In this document: one piece after another, positions 21,874 to 30,665 of the stretch
Layout: each line of letters begins with the position of its first letter
Numbering within the stretch: position 1 is the first letter of the stretch
Source of the DNA: Gemmatimonadaceae bacterium
GTDB taxonomy: Bacteria; Gemmatimonadota; Gemmatimonadetes; Gemmatimonadales; Gemmatimonadaceae
DNA length: 64,000 bases
Assembly: GCA_020846935.1 (NCBI GenBank)
Contig: JADLCY010000006.1
Location: 62,001 to 126,000, forward strand
Reading direction: 5' to 3'
Notes under the pieces: generated by a model
The model's database searches: none
The model's input: only the letters and a program-made list of their open reading frames with translations
Told to the model about the DNA's origin: nothing
Position numbers and translations under genes: made by a program

Positions 21874-23064
21874 ATGCCGATCTACCACACGTTAGGCACC
21901 ATCCCCCGCAAGCGCCACATCGTCTTCCGTCGCCCGGACGGTGGGCTGTACGCCGAGGAGTTGATGGGGCACGAGGGGTTCACCGGGACGTCGTCCCTCC
22001 TGTATCACGTCCATCCTCCGACCACCGTGAAGTCGGCGCGCAGGGTGCGCGACGTGGTATGGGAGGCTGATGAGTCCACGTCGCTTCGACACCGCCACTT
22101 TCGCACCGCCCGTTCGGCCAAGGGGGGCAGCCCAACGCTCGACCGCATCCCGATGCTCTTCAACAAGGACATCGCGATGCTCTATGTCGAGCCGACCATC
22201 GTCGATGCGCACCACTACCGCAACTCACAGGCTGACGAAGTCGTGTACGTCGCCGAGGGGTCGGGGGTGCTCGAGTCCGTGTTTGGCGATCTGCCGTACC
22301 AGCCGGGGGACTACGTCGTCATCCACCGCAACATCCTCCACCGGTGGCGGCTCGATCCGGGCGTGGCGCAGAAGTTCGTGGTGTTTGAGAGCGCGGGGCA
22401 CGTGCGGTGGCCGCGGCGCTATCTCAACGACGTCGGCCAGCTCGTCGAAGGCGCGCCGTTCTCCGAGCGTGACATCCGCCGTCCGTCGGCGCTCGCGCCG
22501 CACGATGAGCGCGGCGACTTCCCGCTCCTCGTGAAGCAGTATGGCGCGCTCAACGAGCTGATCCTCGACCACCATCCGATCGATGTCGTCGGATGGGATG
22601 GCCATTTCTATCCCTGGGCGTTCAACATCCACGACTTCGAGCCGATCGTCGGGCGCATTCACCAGCCGCCGCCGGTGCACCAGACGTTCCAGGGCGATGG
22701 TTTCGTCATCTGCTCGTTCTGCCCGCGGCCGTACGACTTTGATCCGCAGGCAGTGCCCGCGCCGTACAACCACTCGAACGTCGATTCCGACGAGGTGCTG
22801 TTCTACGCGTCGAGTGAGTTCATGAGTCGCAAGGGCATCGAGTACGGATCGGTCACACACCACCCGGACGGCCTGCCGCACGGCCCGCACCCCGGCCGCG
22901 CCGAAGCGAGCATCGGTGCGACGTATACCAACGAGCTGGCGGTCATGATGGACTCCTTCCGGCCGCTCAAGGTCGCGAAGCTTGCCATGGAGTTCGAGGA
23001 TCACGCGTACCATCAGAGCTGGCTGGAACAGCAGCACGCCGCGTTCAACCCGCCAACGTCGTAG
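21874..23064 (+). CDS. hmgA: homogentisate 1,2-dioxygenase
   Basis: 396 residues, the shorter bacterial form (classical enzymes are ~430-450). It opens the ring of homogentisate to maleylacetoacetate with Fe(II). Conserved features include 'ADEVVYVAEGSGVLES' and 'YVVIHRNILHRW' in the cupin core, and 'VVGWDGHFYPWAFNI' and 'QTFQGDGFVICSFCPR' in the C-terminal half. The next enzymes (maleylacetoacetate isomerase, fumarylacetoacetase) are not in the window. An in-frame CGTTAGGC (21890-21897) supplies Leu7. Confidence 0.93.
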   Translation: MPIYHTLGTIPRKRHIVFRRPDGGLYAEELMGHEGFTGTSSLLYHVHPPTTVKSARRVRDVVWEADESTSLRHRHFRTARSAKGGSPTLDRIPMLFNKDIAMLYVEPTIVDAHHYRNSQADEVVYVAEGSGVLESVFGDLPYQPGDYVVIHRNILHRWRLDPGVAQKFVVFESAGHVRWPRRYLNDVGQLVEGAPFSERDIRRPSALAPHDERGDFPLLVKQYGALNELILDHHPIDVVGWDGHFYPWAFNIHDFEPIVGRIHQPPPVHQTFQGDGFVICSFCPRPYDFDPQAVPAPYNHSNVDSDEVLFYASSEFMSRKGIEYGSVTHHPDGLPHGPHPGRAEASIGATYTNELAVMMDSFRPLKVAKLAMEFEDHAYHQSWLEQQHAAFNPPTS

Positions 23065-23116
23065 CCTCGACTCCCGGCTCCACGGCCCATCCTCCCGCAG
23101 CGTCGCTGAGACTCCC

Positions 23117-24376
23117 ATGCGCCTTGCCTCGCGGTGCGTCCGCGTTCCGATCATCCTGGCGCTCCTCGCCCCTGTTGCCCTCGCGGCGCAGGGGCGAGAT
23201 GCATTTCTCCCGCGCGCTCGCCGCCTGATGCGTGAGGCACCGTTCATCGACACGCACAACGACCTGCCGTGGATGTCGTACCAGCGGTCACGGTACGACC
23301 TCGAGCGCTACGATCCCGATCGGCCATTGCCTGACCTCGACACGGACCTGCCACGCGCCGTGAAAGGGGGCGTTGGCGGACAGTTCTGGGCGGCGTTCGT
23401 GCCTTCTGCCTACGAGGGAAAAGGCGCCGGGACCATGGTGCTCGAACAGATCGACATGATCCACCGGATGATCGCGCGGTCGCCGCGACTCGCGTTCGCG
23501 TCGACCGCGGACGAGGTCGTGCGCATCCACCGGCGCCGGAAGATCGCGTCCCTCATCGGCATCGAGGGCGGCCACGCCATCGACAACTCGCTCGGGGTGC
23601 TGCGGCAGAGCTACGCGTTAGGCGTGCGCTACATGACGCTCACCCACGGGTCGACGACCGCGTGGGCGGACGCGTCCACCGATGCGCCCCGGCACAGCGG
23701 ACTCAGTGCGTTCGGCGAGGACGTCGTCCGCGAGATGAATCGGCTGGGCATGATGGTCGACCTCTCGCACGTCTCGGACGGCGTGATGAGCGATGTCGCG
23801 CGGATCAGCGAAGCGCCGCTCTTCTTCAGCCATTCCTCCGTCCGCGCCCTCGCCGACCACCCGAGAAACGTGCCCGACTCGATCCTTCGGCTCGTGAAAC
23901 AGAAGGACGGCGTGGTCATGGTCAACGCCTATCCCGCGTTCGTGGACTCCACGGGCGCGCGGCTCATGCGTGACGTGTTCGAGGTGGAGCGACGCCTGCG
24001 CGCGGAGTTCGCAGACGATCAGGCGAAGGCCGACTCGGCGTTCGGCGTCTACATCAACAACGTGCCCGGAACCACCCTCGAGCGTTACGTCGACCACATC
24101 GAGTACATCATCCGGTTCATCGGGATCGACCACGTGGGCATCGGCGCCGATCTCGGCGCCCTCGAGCAGCACCCCAGGGGCCTCGACGACATCTCGATGT
24201 TCCCGAACGTGGTCGCGGAGCTGCTCCGCCGCGGGTACACGGATGCACAGGTGAAGCGGGTGATGGGTGGAAACCTGCTGCGCGTGATGCGGAAGACGGA
24301 AGCGACCGCGCGTCGCCTCCAGCGCACCGGCAAGCCACTGACGACTCGCCTCGAGGGGTCAGGCGTCGTTCCGTAG
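23117..24376 (+). CDS. secreted M19-family (membrane-type) dipeptidase
   Basis: 419 residues from ATG 23117, where a signal peptide begins (ends PVALAA|Q). A longer in-frame reading from inside hmgA is rejected. Zinc ligands of the renal-dipeptidase family are visible: 'FIDTHNDLPWM' (HxD), 'GIEGGHAID' (Glu), 'LTHGSTTAWAD', 'DLSHVSDGVM' and 'FFSHSSVRAL'. 'IGIDHVGIGADLG' closes the barrel. It hydrolyses dipeptides and follows hmgA by 52 bases, so peptide breakdown may be coupled to tyrosine use. Confidence 0.9.
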   Translation: MRLASRCVRVPIILALLAPVALAAQGRDAFLPRARRLMREAPFIDTHNDLPWMSYQRSRYDLERYDPDRPLPDLDTDLPRAVKGGVGGQFWAAFVPSAYEGKGAGTMVLEQIDMIHRMIARSPRLAFASTADEVVRIHRRRKIASLIGIEGGHAIDNSLGVLRQSYALGVRYMTLTHGSTTAWADASTDAPRHSGLSAFGEDVVREMNRLGMMVDLSHVSDGVMSDVARISEAPLFFSHSSVRALADHPRNVPDSILRLVKQKDGVVMVNAYPAFVDSTGARLMRDVFEVERRLRAEFADDQAKADSAFGVYINNVPGTTLERYVDHIEYIIRFIGIDHVGIGADLGALEQHPRGLDDISMFPNVVAELLRRGYTDAQVKRVMGGNLLRVMRKTEATARRLQRTGKPLTTRLEGSGVVP

Positions 24377-24650
24377 GCCGACGCTCGGGACATGGACCGC
24401 CGAACGGAGCCGGGGGCCCGAAATCGTGCGCACCAGGCGGCTCGGTGGCTCCGTGAGCGTCGTCTCGAGCGGCAGCTCTCCACCGGGCCCCACTGCGTGG
24501 TGCGGGCACGACGCCTGGCGAGGGGGCGCTGGCCCACGCCTTGGATGCGCGCCGTGCGCGTGCCCTGGTCCACCAGGTCGCGTTCGCTCACCCGGATACG
24601 GTTCCCTGCCGCACGGATCCTCGTGAAGCGCACGCCGAGCCGAGGGGTAC
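24377..24650. other. non-coding gap, possibly with a decayed minus-strand gene
   Basis: No intact gene. On the minus strand a protein-like stretch runs from about 24630 to 24480 ('VRFTRIRAAGNRIRVSERD'). A second, in another frame, runs to a stop at 24359 ('LETTLTEPPSRLVRTIS'), overlapping the end of the dipeptidase gene. This could be a frameshifted relic, but no start or family can be assigned and chance is not excluded. Confidence 0.25.
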
Positions 24651-24679
24651 TTGCGTACAGTAACCGGCATATGTAGAAT
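24651..24679 (+). promoter_or_regulatory. promoter/operator of the padR-permease pair
   Basis: TTGCGT (24651-24656), a 17-base spacer and TAGAAT (24674-24679) make a good sigma70-like promoter. Start of transcription would fall at about 24686-24687, exactly on the GTG of the PadR gene. An inverted repeat TACA-N12-TGTA (24656-24675) covers the spacer and could be the PadR operator. Confidence 0.55.
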
Positions 24680-24686
24680 AACGACC

Positions 24687-24989
24687 GTGCAGCGACTCAC
24701 CCGCACGATGACGCGCGCGCTTGCCGCATTCCTTGAGGCCCCGAGGGGCTGGCGGTACGGCTACGACCTCATGAAGGTCGCCGACCTCTCGTCAGGCACG
24801 CTGTACCCGCTCCTGGCGCGCCTGACCGAAGACGGATGGCTCGAGTCGCGATGGGAAGAGTCCGAGTTCCCGGGCAAGCCGCCGCGACAGCTCTACCGGC
24901 TCACAGCGACCGGCCGGGCACAGGCACGCCGGGCGCTGGAACGGGCGCACGCATCCTGGTTGCCGGCTCCCTCAGCGCGCGAGACCTGA
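24687..24989 (+). CDS. PadR-family transcriptional regulator
   Basis: About 100 residues with the PadR winged-helix core: 'GWRYGYDLMKVADLSSGTLY' continuing 'PLLARLTEDGWLESRW', then 'RQLYRLTATGRAQARRALE'. The GTG at 24687 is chosen because the upstream promoter places the transcript start there (leaderless); ATG 24708 is the alternative. It ends 2 bases before the membrane protein gene, so it very likely controls its own operon. Related PadR regulators respond to small molecules or envelope stress. Confidence 0.85.
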   Translation: MQRLTRTMTRALAAFLEAPRGWRYGYDLMKVADLSSGTLYPLLARLTEDGWLESRWEESEFPGKPPRQLYRLTATGRAQARRALERAHASWLPAPSARET

Positions 24990-24991
24990 GC

Positions 24992-26059
24992 ATGAACGCA
25001 TTCACTCCGATGGAGCGTGCGACGCGCCGCCTGGCCGGGCTGGTGGACCCTCGCCACGAGGATCTCGTTCGAGGGATGCTCGCCGAGTCGGCCGCGATTC
25101 CCGATGAGGCCGAACGGCGGCGCTTTCGCGTGGGCGTCCTGTTCACCGTCTTGCGACTGGCGGTAAGCGCGCAGGCGACCGCTCTGCTGGTCGATATCGG
25201 CGTGTTCGCCCCGGAGGTGAGCGGCGTCGCGCGGGGCGGGGTGAACCCGACCCTTGCACCGAGGGAGCTTCTGAGGCGGCACGTGAGTCCGTTCGTTGCG
25301 TCGCTGGGTGTGCTCACGGCGCTCCAGCTCACGAACTACGCGACGCGCGCCGTACCTCAGCTGGGTGGCGGCGTGGCGGGGCCCGGCGCGATGGCCAGAC
25401 TGCTCATGCTCTCGGTGCCGTTCATCCTGGCGATGACCCTCCCGATGGGCGTCTACCTGGCGGTCGCATGGGTGTTCACGCGACTCGGTGACACAGAGCC
25501 TGGTGCTGACGCCACACGAGGCCGTGGCCGACTGCGACGCCTGCTCGCTCCAGTGCTTTCTGCGGCGGCTGCGCTCTCGCTGCTGGCGCTCATCTCCAAC
25601 ACGCAGGTCCTTCCCTACGCGAACCACCAGCTTCGTCTTGCGATGTCGCCGCGGCCATCCACAGCCCCGACGGCGCAGTTCAAAAGTGATCGCGAGATGA
25701 CCGTCGGCGAGCTGCGCGCGGCGGCCCGTGACGCGCGCGCATCAGTACACCCGAGCGCGCGCGCCATGGCGCCCGCGTATGAGGTGGAGATTCACAAGAA
25801 GTACGCGCTGGCGGCTGCGTGCATGGTGCTGGCACTGGCAGCTGCCGCGTTCGGCGTGCGGTTCCCCGGCGCCGGCCCCGTGCGTGTGGCCGCCTCGAGC
25901 CTCGTGGTATTCGTGGGCTACTACGTGTGCCTCGTAGCCGGCGAGCAACTCGTCGATGCGCGGAGGTTGCCGCCGGCAATGGGTATGTGGTTCGCGAACG
26001 TGGTGCTGCTCCTTGTTGCGGCCACCGTGCTCAGGCCGTCGCGATCGCCATCCGCGTGA
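24992..26059 (+). CDS. LptF/LptG-like permease lacking the periplasmic jellyroll domain
   Basis: 355 residues from ATG 24992. Six or seven membrane helices lie near residues 45-67, 98-115, 135-160, 185-203, 270-290, 297-318 and 330-347. LptF/G family marks are seen: 'AWVFTRLGDTEPGADA' with 'RLLAPVL' before helix 4, 'EMTVGELRAA' then 'EVEIHKKYALAAAC' before the C-terminal helices, and 'LPPAMGMWFANVVLLL' at the end. In normal LptF/G a ~120-residue periplasmic beta-jellyroll follows 'LPYANHQLRLAM'. Here only a ~55-residue linker remains, so it cannot form the usual lipopolysaccharide slide. Residues 1-44 are a soluble helical extension. It is paired with PadR; substrate unknown. Confidence 0.7.
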   Translation: MNAFTPMERATRRLAGLVDPRHEDLVRGMLAESAAIPDEAERRRFRVGVLFTVLRLAVSAQATALLVDIGVFAPEVSGVARGGVNPTLAPRELLRRHVSPFVASLGVLTALQLTNYATRAVPQLGGGVAGPGAMARLLMLSVPFILAMTLPMGVYLAVAWVFTRLGDTEPGADATRGRGRLRRLLAPVLSAAAALSLLALISNTQVLPYANHQLRLAMSPRPSTAPTAQFKSDREMTVGELRAAARDARASVHPSARAMAPAYEVEIHKKYALAAACMVLALAAAAFGVRFPGAGPVRVAASSLVVFVGYYVCLVAGEQLVDARRLPPAMGMWFANVVLLLVAATVLRPSRSPSA

Positions 26060-26150
26060 CCGTCGCGCGAACGATCCCGCGCGCACGGGAGAACGGCGAC
26101 CGCACGGTGGACGTCGGCGCGTTCCCCGAGCGTCATGCAGTCGGCGGCGG

Positions 26151-28337
26151 TCAGTGCTCGCCGCCTCGCCGCGGTGTATCGTCCCGTGACTCCTTCCTGA
26201 AGACACTGCCGATGGTCTTCCCGATCCGCTGCACGGCATCGATGCCCATCTGCAGTGGCTCGGCGTTGAAGTCCGAGTAGTCCTCGATGCCGTGTCGCCC
26301 GATGGGCTGATGCGGATAGATGACCACGCGGTTGTTCGAGGCAAAGTACTTCTCCAGCTTCGCCGGTAGGTTGTCCAGCACGCCGAGGTAGGACGTGGAT
26401 CCCTTTCGTGCCGACACGAGCACGAGGAGGTCCGACGGGCGCACGTCGCGCGCGAGAATCAGGAAGTCCTCCCAGTCCTCGAAGGGAATGACGCCGAGCG
26501 CCACGGTCGACCTGGCGCGCTCCATCGCTTTTGTCACCGCCTCGCCGGTCGCTGCGTTGCAGTGCACCACCACCGGCAATGACAGCTCCTGCGCCAGCTT
26601 CCAGAGCTTCCCCGTCCATTGCTCAAAGCCCTGCTCGTATTCAGCGAGCGGCGGCACCACGCACACGAGTCGCTTGTGCGTCACCAACGGCTCGGCGATA
26701 TGGGCCACGAACACCGCCTTATCCACGTTCTGCAGGATCGCGCCGAGCTTCGTTTCGCCCAGCAGGCGATCGAGAAACCCCGTACGCTTGGGCCAGCGCA
26801 GGACGATCAGATCCACCATCGCTTCGCGCGAGGTGCGCACGATGCCGCTGGCGATGTTGTGGTCGATCGTGGTCACGACGTTCAGCTTCACCTCGGACGC
26901 CGCCGCCTGCCTGACGAACTCGTCCAGCTTGTTGCGTACCTTGAGGATGTTGAGCTCGGCTTCGCTGTCGTTGGAGACCACGGTGAGGATCGACAGCGGT
27001 TCCGTGGACGCCTTGTCCTTGAGCAGGATTGCGAACTCCAGCTGCTTCTCGATGGTCGCGATGGCGGCGCTGGGGAGCAGGATGCGCTCCCCGGGCTGCG
27101 TGGTCGCCGGGAGCAGGTCGCTGCCGTCCTCGGGTGATTCCACCACCACGCGTCGTGCCGCGCGCTCGGTCGCAAAGGAGGCGACCGTGCAGGTGACCAG
27201 GATCAGCAGGATGGTGCCGTTGAGGATGTTTTCGTCGAGGATGTTCTCCCGGTACCCCACGAGGATTACGGCCAGCGTGGCCGCGGCGTGTGCGCCGCTC
27301 AGACCGAAGATCAGGCCGCGCTGCGACCGGCTGTAGCTGAACACGACCTGCGTGAGCCAGGCCGCCAGCCACTTGCCGGCGATCGCCACGACGGTCAGCA
27401 CCGCCGCGATGATGAGCGCGCGATTGCCGCTGGCGAGCACACCGACATCCACCAGCATGCCCACGCTGATGAGGAAGAACGGGATGAAGAGCGCGTTGCC
27501 GATGAACTCGATGCGGTTCATGAGCGCCGACGAATGCGGGATCAGCCGATTGAGCGCCAGGCCGGCCACGAAGGCGCCAATGATGGCTTCGATGCCGATC
27601 AGTTCGGCCATGAACGCGGCGAGAAAGACCACCGTGAGCACGAAGATGTAGTGCGAGTGCTTCTCGTTCTCGAGTGTGCGGAAGAACCACTTGGCCACGC
27701 GCGGCGCCACGAGGAACATGACCGCCGAGAACGCCGCGAGTGACAGGACGAGCCGCACCCAGAACTGCGAATCCAGCGTGCCGCGGTTGTTGCCCGCGAT
27801 CACCGCAAGCACGATCATGACCGCGGTATCCGTCAGGATCGTACCGCCCACGGTGACGGCAACGGCCTGGTTCTTGGAGACGCCGAGCCGGCTCACGATC
27901 GGGTACGCCACCAGCGTGTGCGTCGCGAACATGCTGGCGGTCAGGAGGCTCGCATTGAAGTCGTAGCCCAGCAGGTACCGGCACACCGGATACCCGATCG
28001 CGAGCGGGATGGCGAACGTGAACAGCCCGAAGAGCAGGCTCTTGTTGCGGTGCGCCCTGAACTCATTGAGGTCGAGTTCGAGTCCGGCGATGAACATGAT
28101 GTACAGCAGGCCGATCGTGGAGAACAGATTGATGGCCGCGTTGTTGTCGAGCAGGTTCAGCGCGTGCGGGCCGATGATGACCCCGGAGATGATGAGCCCG
28201 ATGATTCCGGGGATGTTCAGCCGCTTGAGGACGATGGGCGCGAGGAGGATGATCGAAAGGATCAGCGCGAACACCAGCACCGGGTTCTGGAGCGGGAGCT
28301 GGAACTCCTGGCCGAGGTGCGCGAGGAACTGACTCAT
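26151..28337 (-). CDS. Kef-type (CPA2) cation:proton antiporter with universal-stress-like C-terminus
   Basis: 728 residues. Residues ~1-385 form a 12-helix CPA2 antiporter domain ('PGIIGLIISGVIIGPHAL', 'LYIMFIAGLELDL', 'GTILTDTAVMIVLAV'). From ~400 on there is a soluble region resembling tandem universal-stress folds ('AILLKDKASTEPLSILTVVS', 'DLIVLRWPKRTGFLDRLLG'), not a TrkA-N domain. Na+ or K+ exchange for H+ is expected; the C-terminal part may bind a nucleotide and gate transport. It stands alone, convergent with the PadR-permease pair. Confidence 0.88.
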   Translation of the reverse strand: MSQFLAHLGQEFQLPLQNPVLVFALILSIILLAPIVLKRLNIPGIIGLIISGVIIGPHALNLLDNNAAINLFSTIGLLYIMFIAGLELDLNEFRAHRNKSLLFGLFTFAIPLAIGYPVCRYLLGYDFNASLLTASMFATHTLVAYPIVSRLGVSKNQAVAVTVGGTILTDTAVMIVLAVIAGNNRGTLDSQFWVRLVLSLAAFSAVMFLVAPRVAKWFFRTLENEKHSHYIFVLTVVFLAAFMAELIGIEAIIGAFVAGLALNRLIPHSSALMNRIEFIGNALFIPFFLISVGMLVDVGVLASGNRALIIAAVLTVVAIAGKWLAAWLTQVVFSYSRSQRGLIFGLSGAHAAATLAVILVGYRENILDENILNGTILLILVTCTVASFATERAARRVVVESPEDGSDLLPATTQPGERILLPSAAIATIEKQLEFAILLKDKASTEPLSILTVVSNDSEAELNILKVRNKLDEFVRQAAASEVKLNVVTTIDHNIASGIVRTSREAMVDLIVLRWPKRTGFLDRLLGETKLGAILQNVDKAVFVAHIAEPLVTHKRLVCVVPPLAEYEQGFEQWTGKLWKLAQELSLPVVVHCNAATGEAVTKAMERARSTVALGVIPFEDWEDFLILARDVRPSDLLVLVSARKGSTSYLGVLDNLPAKLEKYFASNNRVVIYPHQPIGRHGIEDYSDFNAEPLQMGIDAVQRIGKTIGSVFRKESRDDTPRRGGEH

Positions 28338-28430
28338 CAGGGTCGGCGAGCGGGTTCGTGATCAAGGTGTCGTCGGCGGTCGGGCACGTCCACGCGACCT
28401 GCCGGCGACCTGGCGAGCGTTCGCCCGGCC

Positions 28431-29201
28431 TCAGCGCGTGCCAAAGGCGGCGATGGCATCCCGGGTGAACTCGGACAGCACGAGGGCGCCGCTCATCGCC
28501 GCGCGTTCTTCGAGAAGTTCCGGCCAGTGGTCGGTGCCTTCCCAGAACACCTGCTTGAGCCGCGCCATCGCTGCGGGGTGACAGCGCGCCAGCCGCCGCA
28601 CCAGGCTCGTGACCGCGTCGTCGAGCGCCGGGATCGTGTCGCAGGTGCGCGCATAGAGGCCCACGCGATGCGCCCACGCGGCATCCCGCCAGTCGTGGTC
28701 CACCGTCAGGGCGGTGTAGTGCGCCAGGCCAATCCTGTGCGCGATCGGCGGTCCAACGACAAACGGTCCGATGCCGATCGCGAGTTCGCTGAGCCGCACG
28801 GACGCGCTCTCATGGGCGATGCAGTAGTCGGACGCGGCGATCAGCCCGACGGCTCCTCCGGCCGCCTTGCCGTGGACACGCGTGACGACAAAGCGCGGGC
28901 AGGCCCGCATCGCGAGGATTACGCTGGCGAATCCGGAAAAGAAGACCTGTCCCTGGTCGGGCGTGGCGATCGCCTGGAGTTCGTCGAACGAGGCCCCGGC
29001 GCAGAACGGCCCCGTGCCGCTGCTCTGGAGCCGCACGACCTGTACGTCGTGCCGATGTCCCGCCTCCTCGATCGTGGCCGCGAGCTTTCGCAGGAGCTGG
29101 CCGGGCAGGGAGTTGCCGCGTGGGTGGCCGAAGGTGATGGTACCGATGCTGTCGGCTACATCGAGACTGACATGACCGGCGTCGGGAGCGGTGGTGGACA
29201 T
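28431..29201 (-). CDS. enoyl-CoA hydratase/isomerase family protein of the phenylacetate cluster
   Basis: 256 residues from the ATG at 29201, preceded by AAGG; an earlier TTG at 29228 is possible. The crotonase fold is recognised by '[10 protein letters not shown]' (oxyanion loop) and '[20 protein letters not shown]'. It is divergent from paaABCD across 174 bases and has its own partner paaG at 40.3 kb, so it may fill the PaaF (2,3-dehydroadipyl-CoA hydratase) or an isomerase role. Sequence similarity to canonical PaaF is not obvious to me. Confidence 0.75.
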   Translation of the reverse strand: MSTTAPDAGHVSLDVADSIGTITFGHPRGNSLPGQLLRKLAATIEEAGHRHDVQVVRLQSSGTGPFCAGASFDELQAIATPDQGQVFFSGFASVILAMRACPRFVVTRVHGKAAGGAVGLIAASDYCIAHESASVRLSELAIGIGPFVVGPPIAHRIGLAHYTALTVDHDWRDAAWAHRVGLYARTCDTIPALDDAVTSLVRRLARCHPAAMARLKQVFWEGTDHWPELLEERAAMSGALVLSEFTRDAIAAFGTR

Positions 29202-29276
29202 GGCGACCTTGGGGAGGGTGCTGGCCAATCAAGCGGCGGGGGCGAAGGGCGGCAACCGGGTTGCGCCCCCTCTCCG

Positions 29277-29312
29277 CGGCGGGTTTGCCCGCCGACGCGA
29301 CGCAGGTATTAC
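29277..29312 (+). promoter_or_regulatory. candidate promoter of paaABCD with overlapping inverted repeat
   Basis: TTGCCC (29285-29290), 16 bases, then TATTAC (29307-29312) resembles a sigma70 promoter 64 bases before the paaA ATG. A 7-base-pair inverted repeat CGGCGGG-TTTG-CCCGCCG (29277-29294) overlaps the -35 box and could be an operator, in a gap shared with the divergent hydratase gene. Confidence 0.4.
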
Positions 29313-29375
29313 ATTGGGGAAGCTGTTGTGGCGTCGAGAGTTGGGCGCCGAGCCCCCCGCAGTCCGGAGCCTGTC

Positions 29376-30344
29376 ATGTCCGTCGGGACCCCTCCCATGG
29401 AAGACCCGGTCAAGCTCGCCGAGTTCGAGGCAAGACTCAATCGCGGCGAGAGCATCGAACCCAAAGACTGGATGCCGGAGCGCTATCGCCGGCAACTGAT
29501 CCGTATGATGTCCCAGCACGCCCATTCGGAGATCGTGGGCATGCTGCCCGAGGGCAACTGGATCACGCGTGCACCAAGCCTGCGCCGAAAGATGGTGCTG
29601 ATCGCCAAGGTGCAGGACGAGGCGGGCCATGGCCTGTACATCTACTGCGGAACCGAGACGCTCGACATCTCGCGTGAAGAACTGGTCGACCAGTTCCTGA
29701 CCGGCAAGGCGAAGTACTCGAGCATCTTCAACTATCCGACGCTCACCTGGGCGGATATCGGCGTCATCGGATGGTTTGTGGATGGCGCGGCGATCGTGAA
29801 CCAGACGATGCTCGCCAAGACCTCGTATGGTCCGTACGCGCGCGCGATGGTGCGCATCTGCAAGGAGGAGAACTTCCACAAGCGACAGGGCTACGAGATC
29901 TGCACCGTTCTCTCCAGGGGGACGCCGGCCCAGCGGGAAATGCTGCAGGACGCGGTGAATCGCTGGTGGTGGCCGTCCCTGATGATGTTCGGGCCGAGCG
30001 ACGCGGTGTCGCCCAACTCGGCCGAACTCCTGCGATGGCGGGTGAAGCGGGAAACAAACGACGTGTTGCGACAGCGATTCGTGGATCTCACGATCCCCCA
30101 GGCCCGGGCCATTGGCGTGACGGTACCGGACCCTGACCTGCGCTGGGACGAGGCCGCCGAGCGCTGGAGTTTCGGCGCGATCGACTGGGCGGAGTTTCAG
30201 CAGGTGATTGCCGGCAACGGCCCGTGCAACCGCGAACGCATGGCGGCGCGTCGCAAAGCGCACGAAGACGGGGGCTGGGTGCGCGAGGCCGCCGCGGCGC
30301 ACGCGGAAAAGCAGGCCGCACGCGCGCGCGAGTCCGCCGCCTGA
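29376..30344 (+). CDS. paaA: phenylacetyl-CoA 1,2-epoxidase catalytic subunit PaaA
   Basis: 322 residues from ATG 29376, eight bases after GGAG; a much longer in-frame reading is a chance extension. This is the di-iron oxygenase subunit. Iron-binding helices include '[16 protein letters not shown]' and '[16 protein letters not shown]', and '[15 protein letters not shown]' is a family hallmark. With PaaC it forms the core that epoxidises phenylacetyl-CoA. First gene of paaABCD. Confidence 0.95.
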   Translation: MSVGTPPMEDPVKLAEFEARLNRGESIEPKDWMPERYRRQLIRMMSQHAHSEIVGMLPEGNWITRAPSLRRKMVLIAKVQDEAGHGLYIYCGTETLDISREELVDQFLTGKAKYSSIFNYPTLTWADIGVIGWFVDGAAIVNQTMLAKTSYGPYARAMVRICKEENFHKRQGYEICTVLSRGTPAQREMLQDAVNRWWWPSLMMFGPSDAVSPNSAELLRWRVKRETNDVLRQRFVDLTIPQARAIGVTVPDPDLRWDEAAERWSFGAIDWAEFQQVIAGNGPCNRERMAARRKAHEDGGWVREAAAAHAEKQAARARESAA

Positions 30345-30377
30345 CTCACATCGCCATTCACTTTCTCCGTGACCCGC

Positions 30378-30665
30378 ATGTCCGATACGCAATGGCCGCT
30401 GTGGGAAGTCTTCACCCAGGAGGGTGAAGGGGCGCCCCACGAACACGCCGGGAGCGTACACGCCGTCGACGCCGAGCACGCGATGCAGAACGCTCGCGAC
30501 GTGTATGCGCGTCGCGGCAAGGTCCAGAGCCTGTGGGTCGTGCCGACCGAATCGATCGTCGCGTCGAGCCCTGGTGACGCGGGCCCCTTCTTTGACCCAG
30601 GCAGCGACAAGGCCTATCGCCACCCGCAGTTCTACAAGTCGCCGCGCGGCGTGAAGGTCTTCTGA
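30378..30665 (+). CDS. paaB: phenylacetyl-CoA epoxidase subunit PaaB
   Basis: 95 residues from ATG 30378 ('MSDTQWPLWEVFTQ'), the family's usual beginning; a GTG three codons upstream is less likely. Conserved 'HEHAGSVHAVDAEHAMQNAR', 'DVYARRG' and 'SLWVVPTESI' are present. PaaB bridges the catalytic PaaAC units. Its TGA overlaps the paaC ATG (TGATG), indicating coupled translation. Confidence 0.95.
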   Translation: MSDTQWPLWEVFTQEGEGAPHEHAGSVHAVDAEHAMQNARDVYARRGKVQSLWVVPTESIVASSPGDAGPFFDPGSDKAYRHPQFYKSPRGVKVF

